The notes beneath the pieces were generated by a model. That model searched no databases and was not told the DNA's origin. It saw only the letters and a list, made by a program, of their open reading frames with translations. The position numbers and the translations under genes are program-made. From assembly GCA_965213855.1 (NCBI GenBank), contig CBDCAA010000008.1, forward strand, positions 124,001 to 188,000: a stretch of 64,000 nt of DNA. The letters run 5' to 3'. Shown here piece by piece: positions 58,592 to 64,000 of this stretch. Positions within the stretch are counted from its first letter, which is position 1. Each line of letters starts with the position of its first letter. This stretch comes from JBBROS01 sp965213855. Its GTDB lineage: Bacteria; Pseudomonadota; Alphaproteobacteria; Acetobacterales; Acetobacteraceae.

Positions 58592-60445
58592 TTACAATGT
58601 GTGGCGGGCCTGTGCCGCCATCCGCACCGGGGCATTGACGGCGCCGAATCCCGTGTAGCCCCGGCGCTCGACGATCTCGAAGAAAAACCGGTGCTGGAAG
58701 GCATCGGTATAGGCGTGCCGGAACGTGCCGCCCGTGTCGCGGTCATACAGCAGGCCGAGGCGCGCCATCCCGGCCGCGTCCGCGTCGTCGACGTCTGCGC
58801 GCACCTGCAGGTCCTCGTAGTAGTTGGGCGGGATGGGCAGCAGGCCGAGACCGGCCGCCCGGGCGCGGTGCACCGCGGCGGCCGCGTCGCCGGTCGCGAA
58901 GGCGATATGGTGCACGCCGGCGCCCGAGAACGTCGACACGAAGCGGTTCGTCGCCGTGCCGCGCGCCTGGCTCTCGTTGAACGTCAGCCGCAGCGTGCCG
59001 CCTGGATTGGTCATTGCCCGGCTTTGCACCAGCCCGTACGGGTCGGGCACGTCCACCACTGGCTGCGGCTGCAGGCCGAACAGCCCGCGCCAGAACAGCA
59101 GGAAGGAGTCCATCTGCCCGGGCAGCAGCGCGACGGCCAGGTGATCGACGCCGGTCAGCTCGGCCGCGCCCTCCGCGCCGTCCGCCAGCAGGTGGAAGTC
59201 CTCGGCCCAGAAGCCCGGGCCGGGGTCGTTGGCCGGCGCCGTCACCAAGTTGATCAGCAGGCCCGACGGGTCGCGGATGGCGGGGATCCGCCGCTCGCCC
59301 GCACCGGTCGGCTCGCTCCAATCCGCGATCAGCAGCGCCCGCGCCCGCGCCACCACGGAGGCCGGATCGGCGACGCGCAGCGCGATCGCGCAAACCGACG
59401 GGCCGTGCATCTGGAAGTGCCCGGCCGCCGCGCTGTCGGGCTCGCTGTTCAGCACCATCTTCAGCGCGCCTTGGCGATACATCGTGACGGCCTTCGAGCG
59501 GTGCCGGCCCGCCAGCCGGAAGCCGAGCTGTTCCAGCACCGCCGCCAGGGCGCCGCCCGTGTCCTCGTCGACCGCGAATTCCAGGAACTCGATGCCTTCC
59601 GTCGCGGCCAGCGGGGGCAGCGGGTCGGGCGTCGTCGCGCTGGCTTCCGCCAGGATCAGCGACCGCAGTCCGTCGCGCGCGATCTGGCTGGACGGCGCCG
59701 CGCGGAAATGGTCGTTGAACACCTCCAGCGAGAGCGGTCCGGCATAGCCGCTGGCCAGCACCGCGCGGACGAAGCCGTCCACCGGCAGGTCGCCTTGGCC
59801 GGGAAAGTTACGGAAATGCCGGCTCCAGGACAGCACGTCCATGTCCCGCAGCGGCGCGTCGGCGAGCTGGACGAAGAAGATGCGCTCGCCCGGCACGTCG
59901 GCGAGGCCCGCCGGGTCGTCGCGCAGAGCGAGGGTGTGGAAGCTGTCGACGATCAGCCCGAGCGACGGATGGTCGGCCTGCTGCACGAGCCGCCAGGCAT
60001 GGCTCCACAGGCGGATGTGGGTGCCCCAACTGAGCGCCTCGAAGCCGACGCGCAGGCCACGCCGGGCGGCGCGCTCGGCCATCGCATGCAGGTCGGCTGC
60101 GGCCCGCGCATCGTCGGCGAGTGCCGCCGCCTGCGTGTTGGAGCAGACCAGGACCATATCGGTGCCGAGCGCCTGCATGATGTCGAACTTGCGCTCCGCC
60201 CGGTCCAGGTTGCGGGTGCGCTGCGGGTCCGGCATCGCCTCGAAGTCGCGGAAGGGCTGATACAGGTCGATCGCGATGCCGAGGTCCTCGGCGATGCGCC
60301 GCACGTCGGCGGGCGACCCCTCATAGGCCAGCAGGTCGGCCTCCATCACCTCGACCGCGTCGAACCCGACGCGCGCGGCGGCCTCCAGTTTGTCGGCCAG
60401 GTTGCCGCTGAGGGCCACCGTGGCGATGCAGGTGCGGCGGATCAC
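58592..60445 (-). CDS. quiC: 3-dehydroshikimate dehydratase fused to an HPPD-like domain (QuiC/QsuB type)
   Basis: 617 residues. Residues about 1-275 are a xylose-isomerase-like TIM barrel: FDAVEVMEADLLAY, LIVDSFHTLALRDDP and GPLSLEVFNDHFRA carry Glu/Asp/His metal ligands of the dehydratase. Residues about 290-610 are two vicinal-oxygen-chelate repeats like 4-hydroxyphenylpyruvate dioxygenase, with GVDHLAV, GVHHIAFA and HRFFFEIVERRGYTGFG, so a 2-His-1-Glu iron triad appears complete. The first domain turns 3-dehydroshikimate into protocatechuate. The role of the second domain in this fusion is unclear. The ATG overlaps the dehydroquinase stop (ATGA). Confidence 0.9.
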   Translation of the reverse strand: MIRRTCIATVALSGNLADKLEAAARVGFDAVEVMEADLLAYEGSPADVRRIAEDLGIAIDLYQPFRDFEAMPDPQRTRNLDRAERKFDIMQALGTDMVLVCSNTQAAALADDARAAADLHAMAERAARRGLRVGFEALSWGTHIRLWSHAWRLVQQADHPSLGLIVDSFHTLALRDDPAGLADVPGERIFFVQLADAPLRDMDVLSWSRHFRNFPGQGDLPVDGFVRAVLASGYAGPLSLEVFNDHFRAAPSSQIARDGLRSLILAEASATTPDPLPPLAATEGIEFLEFAVDEDTGGALAAVLEQLGFRLAGRHRSKAVTMYRQGALKMVLNSEPDSAAAGHFQMHGPSVCAIALRVADPASVVARARALLIADWSEPTGAGERRIPAIRDPSGLLINLVTAPANDPGPGFWAEDFHLLADGAEGAAELTGVDHLAVALLPGQMDSFLLFWRGLFGLQPQPVVDVPDPYGLVQSRAMTNPGGTLRLTFNESQARGTATNRFVSTFSGAGVHHIAFATGDAAAAVHRARAAGLGLLPIPPNYYEDLQVRADVDDADAAGMARLGLLYDRDTGGTFRHAYTDAFQHRFFFEIVERRGYTGFGAVNAPVRMAAQARHTL

Positions 60446-60921
60446 GCGGCGCCGTCCAGCAGCGTCGCCACGCGCCGCAGCGCGAGCAGGTAGCCCTGTA
60501 CGCCGAACCCGGCGATCACCCCGTCGGCCCGCATCGACACGAAGGAATGATGCCGGAAGCTCTCCCGCTTATGCACGTTCGAGATATGGACCTCGATGAC
60601 GGGCCCTTCGAACGTGTTCAGAGCGTCCAGGATCGCGACCGAGGTATGGGTGAAGGCGGCCGGGTTGATGACGATCGCGGCGGCCTCCTCCCGCGCTTCG
60701 TGAATCCAGTCGATCACCTCGTACTCGCGATTGCTCTGGCCGAATAGCAGCCCGAGCCGCAACTCGGTTGCGAGCGACCGGCAGTCGCGTTCGACGTCGG
60801 CCAGGGTCTCGTGGCCGTAGATGTGCGGCTGCCGCTTGCCGAGGAGGTTGAGGTTCGGCCCGTTCAGCACCGACACCAACCGTCGGGCCGGCTCCGTCTC
60901 GACACCGGGCGTTGTCGCCAT
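60442..60921 (-). CDS. aroQ: Type II 3-dehydroquinate dehydratase (catabolic)
   Basis: 159 residues, normal length. SVLNGPNLNLLGKRQPHIYG contains the loop Arg and the catalytic Tyr; FGQSNREYEVIDWIHEA, IVINPAAFTHTSVAILDAL and VIEVHISNVHKRESFRHHSFVS complete the family signature. In INPAAFTH the usual Tyr is Phe. It converts 3-dehydroquinate to 3-dehydroshikimate. As the first gene of the operon with the dehydratase fusion and pcaHG, it probably serves quinate catabolism (a quiB role). The 78-base gap upstream would hold the operon promoter. Confidence 0.95.
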   Translation of the reverse strand: MATTPGVETEPARRLVSVLNGPNLNLLGKRQPHIYGHETLADVERDCRSLATELRLGLLFGQSNREYEVIDWIHEAREEAAAIVINPAAFTHTSVAILDALNTFEGPVIEVHISNVHKRESFRHHSFVSMRADGVIAGFGVQGYLLALRRVATLLDGAA

Positions 60922-60999
60922 GAGCCCTCCCTGACCGGCCGTTCGGCGTGGCGCGGCCGATTAGACCGGATGCCGTGCCGCTTGCCAACGCCGCCTGAG

Positions 61000-61974
61000 T
61001 CACGCCCCCGGCTTCGTCGCGCCGACCTGCTGCACGATCCGCCCGTAGGTCTCGGGGCGCCGGTGGGCTGCGAAGTCGAAGATCGTCGAGCGGCCCAGTT
61101 CGCAGCGGGCCAAGTCCAGGTCGGCCGTGACCAGCTCATCGTCCCAGGTCGTCGCCTCGGCCATGATCTCGCCCTGCGGATTGACGATGATGCTGTTGCC
61201 GAACAGCTCGCACCCGTCCTCGGTGCCTGCCTTCGCCGCCGCGATCGCGAAGCAGCTGTTCTGGTAGGCGCCGGACTGGATGCTGAGGTGGCTGTGGAAC
61301 ACCCGGAGGTGGTGCGCCTCGAACCCGGCCGCGTTCTGGTTGGTGCTGGGTGTGTTGTAGCCCAGCATTACCAGCTCGACCGATTGCAGCCCCAGCACGC
61401 GCCACGCTTCCGGCCAGCGCCGGTCGTTGCAGATCATCAGCCCCACGTTCACCGCACCCATTCCGCCGATCGGGGCGGACGCGACGGGAAAGCCGAGGTT
61501 GCCTACCTCGAAGTAGCGTTTCTCCAGGTGCTGGACCTTGCGTCGCGGCAGGAACTCGGCGTGCCCGGGAAGGTGCACCTTGCGATATTTCAGCAGGATC
61601 TCGCCGGTTGGGGCGACCAGGATGGCGGTGTTGAAGTGACGGCGCCGCAGCATGCCGCTCTCGTCCGGCTCCTCGGCGATCTCGGCGTAGCCGAGATGGA
61701 ACGCGATGCCGAGCCGCCGGGCCGCATCGAACAGCGGCCGCGTCGCCTCGGACGGCATCGCGGCCTCGAACCACGGGTCGGCCTCGGCGCGGTCTTCGAG
61801 GTAGTGGCGCGGGAAGAACGTGGTGAGCGCAAGCTCCGGGAAGACGACCAGCTCGACGCCGCGGGCGTGGGCCCGCTCCATCAGGCGGACCATGCGCGCG
61901 ACCGCCACGTCGCGGCCTTCGGCGCGCTGGATAGGCCCGAGCTGCGCGGCGGCGGCCACCAACGTGCGGCTCAT
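61000..61974 (-). CDS. N-carbamoyl-D-amino acid hydrolase-like nitrilase-family amidase
   Basis: 324 residues. The nitrilase triad is visible: Glu in VVFPELALTTFF (about 47), Lys in LKYRKVHLPGH (about 126) and Cys in LMICNDRRWPEAWR (about 172). CNDRRWPE and the NTPSTNQNAAGFEAHHLRVFHSHLS segment are typical of D-carbamoylase. It hydrolyses N-carbamoyl amino acids to amino acid, CO2 and ammonia. It lies after a dihydropyrimidinase-like gene, with a small lipoprotein gene between; the two enzymes would act in sequence. Its ATG overlaps the stop of the lipoprotein gene. Confidence 0.92.
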   Translation of the reverse strand: MSRTLVAAAAQLGPIQRAEGRDVAVARMVRLMERAHARGVELVVFPELALTTFFPRHYLEDRAEADPWFEAAMPSEATRPLFDAARRLGIAFHLGYAEIAEEPDESGMLRRRHFNTAILVAPTGEILLKYRKVHLPGHAEFLPRRKVQHLEKRYFEVGNLGFPVASAPIGGMGAVNVGLMICNDRRWPEAWRVLGLQSVELVMLGYNTPSTNQNAAGFEAHHLRVFHSHLSIQSGAYQNSCFAIAAAKAGTEDGCELFGNSIIVNPQGEIMAEATTWDDELVTADLDLARCELGRSTIFDFAAHRRPETYGRIVQQVGATKPGA

Positions 61975-62369
61975 GCGCCGGGTGCTTTCTGGCCGCGCAT
62001 CGGCCGGAACCCCATCAGCGGGACGTTGCCCTTCTCCGGGTCCGGCGGGGTCGCGGCGGCTGGGATGGGCGCGGGCGGCACCTCCTGCACCGGGGTCGGC
62101 GCTTCCGGGGCGGCGGCAGGCGGCACCTCGGCTGCCACCGGAGGCGGCAGCGGCCGCACATCGTCCTCCGGCGCGGCTGGCAGGGGCGGCAGCGGCCGCG
62201 GGTTGGGCTGGAACACGATCGGCGGCAGCGGCTCCTCGGCCGGCGGCGCAAAGGGCAGGGGGGGGCGGAACGCGACCGGGTCGGGCGCATAGGCATACGG
62301 GTTGGCGCACCCGGGCAGCGCTGCCGCGATCGCCAGGGCGGCACCGGGCAGCAGCCGGCACGCCCTCAT
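61971..62369 (-). CDS. Small proline-rich lipoprotein
   Basis: 132 residues. RACRLLPGAALAIAAALPGCANPY is a lipoprotein signal with lipobox LPGC. The mature part is about one third Pro, with repeated PLPP/EVPPA-type stretches and no predicted domain, ending GFRPMRGQKAPGA. It is probably a periplasmic spacer protein anchored in the outer membrane. The gene overlaps both hydantoin-degradation genes by 4 bases, which is odd for an unrelated envelope protein. No family is recognised. Confidence 0.65.
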   Translation of the reverse strand: MRACRLLPGAALAIAAALPGCANPYAYAPDPVAFRPPLPFAPPAEEPLPPIVFQPNPRPLPPLPAAPEDDVRPLPPPVAAEVPPAAAPEAPTPVQEVPPAPIPAAATPPDPEKGNVPLMGFRPMRGQKAPGA

Positions 62370-63739
62370 CGGCTCTGCCTTGGCACGAACCGGCCATCGC
62401 CGGGCGCCGAACATACCTGCCGGCCGTCCCAGATCGTCCGCCCCCGCAGCACCGTCTCGATCACGCGGCCGCGCATCTCGCGCCCATGATAGGGCGACCA
62501 GCGCATCTCCGGACGGTCCTCGATCGCGGCTTCGTCGAAGCGGTAGCGCGCCCGCTCCAGCACCAGCAGGTCCGCATCGGCACCCAGCCGGATCGCACCC
62601 TTGCGCGGCCCCAAGCCGTGCAGCGCCGCCGGGCGCCGGGCGCAGTACTCGGCCATCAGCGTCACCGGCAGGCCGCGTTCCTCCAGCAGCGTGAACATAA
62701 GCGGCGCGAAGGTCTGCAGGCCCGTCAGCCCGGCGCCGCAGGCGAAGATGTCCGGCGACGCCTTCCGGTCGAGCGGCCAGGGCGCGTGGTCGGTGCTGAT
62801 GTGGCTGATGCGCCCGGCCAGCAGCGCCGCCCACATCCGCTCCACTTCGGCCGCCTTGCGGAATGGCGGGTTGCACTTGCCGCGGCCACCCAGCCGGACG
62901 AGGTCGTCCTCCGTCATGCACAGGTATTGGATGCAGGCCTCGCCGGTCGCCTGCATGCCCATGCCGCGGTATGCCGCCGCCAGATCGAACCCGCGGGCGA
63001 GCGAGGAGTGGGCGATGTGGACGTGCGCGCCGGTCTGCAGCCCGATCTCGAAGATCTCGAGGTCGGCCATGGTCTCGGCCAGCGGGGGGCGGGTGCGGGC
63101 GTGCCAGATCGCGTCCGTGTGCCCGGCGCGGCGCGCATCGGCGGTCAGTCGCTCGACCAGCTCCTGATCCTCGTTGTGGACCGCGACCGGGAGACCGGTA
63201 TCGGCGATCAGGGCGAAGGCGTCGACCATCGTCGGGTGGTCGATGCGCGGGAAGCGCACCGGGTCGTATTCGTAGGTGCTGAGCTTGAACGCCGTGACCC
63301 CGCCCTCCGCCAGCTCCGGGATGGCGTCCAGCCCGCCATGCTTCTGGATGGTGCCATACAGCGCGACGTCGACATGCGCCGTCCCGTTGACCCAGCCGAT
63401 CTTCTCGTCCAGCAGGGCTGCCGAGTGAATGCTGTGCGGCACGTCATACGGCATGTCGACGCAGGTGGTGACGCCGCCGGCGGCGGCACTCCGGGTGGCG
63501 CCCTCGATGCCGGGGAAGCCGATGCTGCTGCCGGTGTGCATGTGCCCGTCGACCAGGCCTGGCAGGATCAGCTTGCCGCGGTGGCCGACGATCTCGGCCG
63601 CCGGCGGCGGCTCACCCTGCCCGATCGCCGCGACCACCTCGCCACGCACCGCGACGTAGGCGTCCGCCAGCACCGCCTCGGGCGTAACGACGTCGCCCAG
63701 GAACACGCGGTCGAACGGGGAGGAGGGGATCGGAATCAC
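62366..63739 (-). CDS. Dihydropyrimidinase/allantoinase-like cyclic amidohydrolase
   Basis: 457 residues. LILPGLVDGHMHTG supplies the HxH metal motif, VTAFKLSTYE the carboxylated Lys, VHIAHSSLARG a metal His, and ISTDHAPWPLDRKA the catalytic Asp. The beta-sandwich parts (start VFLGDVV, end VIETVLRGRTIWDG) are as in hydantoinases. It opens a cyclic ureide such as a hydantoin or dihydropyrimidine to an N-carbamoyl acid for the downstream carbamoylase. Allantoin is a second possible substrate. It is the first gene of the operon and divergent from a PrpD-family gene (123-base gap). Confidence 0.9.
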   Translation of the reverse strand: MIPIPSSPFDRVFLGDVVTPEAVLADAYVAVRGEVVAAIGQGEPPPAAEIVGHRGKLILPGLVDGHMHTGSSIGFPGIEGATRSAAAGGVTTCVDMPYDVPHSIHSAALLDEKIGWVNGTAHVDVALYGTIQKHGGLDAIPELAEGGVTAFKLSTYEYDPVRFPRIDHPTMVDAFALIADTGLPVAVHNEDQELVERLTADARRAGHTDAIWHARTRPPLAETMADLEIFEIGLQTGAHVHIAHSSLARGFDLAAAYRGMGMQATGEACIQYLCMTEDDLVRLGGRGKCNPPFRKAAEVERMWAALLAGRISHISTDHAPWPLDRKASPDIFACGAGLTGLQTFAPLMFTLLEERGLPVTLMAEYCARRPAALHGLGPRKGAIRLGADADLLVLERARYRFDEAAIEDRPEMRWSPYHGREMRGRVIETVLRGRTIWDGRQVCSAPGDGRFVPRQSR

Positions 63740-63862
63740 GGGGTCGGGTCTGCCTGTCCGGTGGGTTGCCCAAGGGGCAGGCCGACCTTATGACCGGAGC
63801 CAATCAGCGCCAAGCCACCCGGGCGCCGGGGCGGACACGGCGAACCCGAGAGGAGACCCCGC

Positions 63863-64000
63863 ATGCAGATGCACGACGTCCGCGTCCATCCGTCGAAGTC
63901 GCGCCTGGTGCGCGAGGACCAGCTGGCCTGGAAGATCGCGGCGGTCGCGACCGACCCGGTGGCGGTGCCGGCCGAGACGGCCGAGATGATCGCCAACCGG
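63863..64000 (+). CDS. MmgE/PrpD-family protein (2-methylcitrate dehydratase-like), N-terminus only
   Basis: 46 codons are in the window; the gene runs off the right edge. MHDVRVHPSKSRLVREDQLAW and KIAAVATDPVAVPAETAEMIANR match the N-terminus of PrpD, where the REDQLAWKIA block is well conserved. A GAGGAG site lies 7 bases before the ATG at 63863. PrpD dehydrates 2-methylcitrate in propionate use; other MmgE/PrpD members act on different acids, so the substrate stays open. Confidence 0.8.
   Translation, partial: MQMHDVRVHPSKSRLVREDQLAWKIAAVATDPVAVPAETAEMIANR

Overview
The window is a GC-rich (roughly 68-70%) chromosomal segment whose gene families point to an alphaproteobacterium, most plausibly a soil or plant-associated member of the Acetobacteraceae/Rhodospirillales. 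This placement is inferred from protein families and composition; there is no rRNA in the window. I see no tRNA, CRISPR array, transposase, integrase or phage gene.

Region 1 (1-8459) holds small-molecule metabolism. It contains the 3' end of a DapA-family lyase/aldolase, an enolase-superfamily enzyme on the opposite strand, and an overlapping plus-strand set: acyl-CoA synthetase, a double PPC/DUF296 protein, a nucleoside phosphorylase-like protein and an MHS-type MFS transporter. An NTF2-like protein and a divergent pair of DJ-1/PfpI and GlxA/AraC genes follow.

Region 2 (8583-53939, about 45 kb) is an exopolysaccharide locus of Wzx/Wzy type. It has a WbaP-like initiating transferase, Wzx flippase, Wzy-like polymerase, Wzc-like copolymerase with a degenerate kinase domain, Wza-like outer-membrane export lipoprotein, an outer-membrane beta-barrel protein and an AAA+ ATPase. 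It also has about nine glycosyltransferases (one a 1303-residue methyltransferase/GT2/GT4 fusion), a separate methyltransferase, five acyltransferase-3 genes (one frameshifted, one lacking the conserved histidine) and a GtrB-like transferase with two GT-C-like membrane proteins. Three GH26-like hydrolases are scattered through it. Two of these carry large C-terminal modules: CBM60-like domains, or a tandem repeat that also occurs inside the giant glycosyltransferase. The locus probably makes, decorates, exports and trims one acylated polysaccharide.

Region 3 (53948-60921, minus strand) is a quinate/shikimate-to-protocatechuate operon. It encodes type II dehydroquinase, a 3-dehydroshikimate dehydratase fused to an HPPD-like domain, PcaH, PcaG, a BKACE-family enzyme, an AroE-like NAD-type dehydrogenase and an MHS transporter. 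BKACE could replace the usual last steps of the beta-ketoadipate pathway, because no PcaIJ/PcaF is present here.

Region 4 (61000-64000) is a hydantoin/cyclic-ureide degradation set: a dihydropyrimidinase-like amidohydrolase, a tiny proline-rich lipoprotein and an N-carbamoyl-D-amino acid hydrolase, all joined by 4-base overlaps. The start of a divergent MmgE/PrpD gene lies at the right edge.
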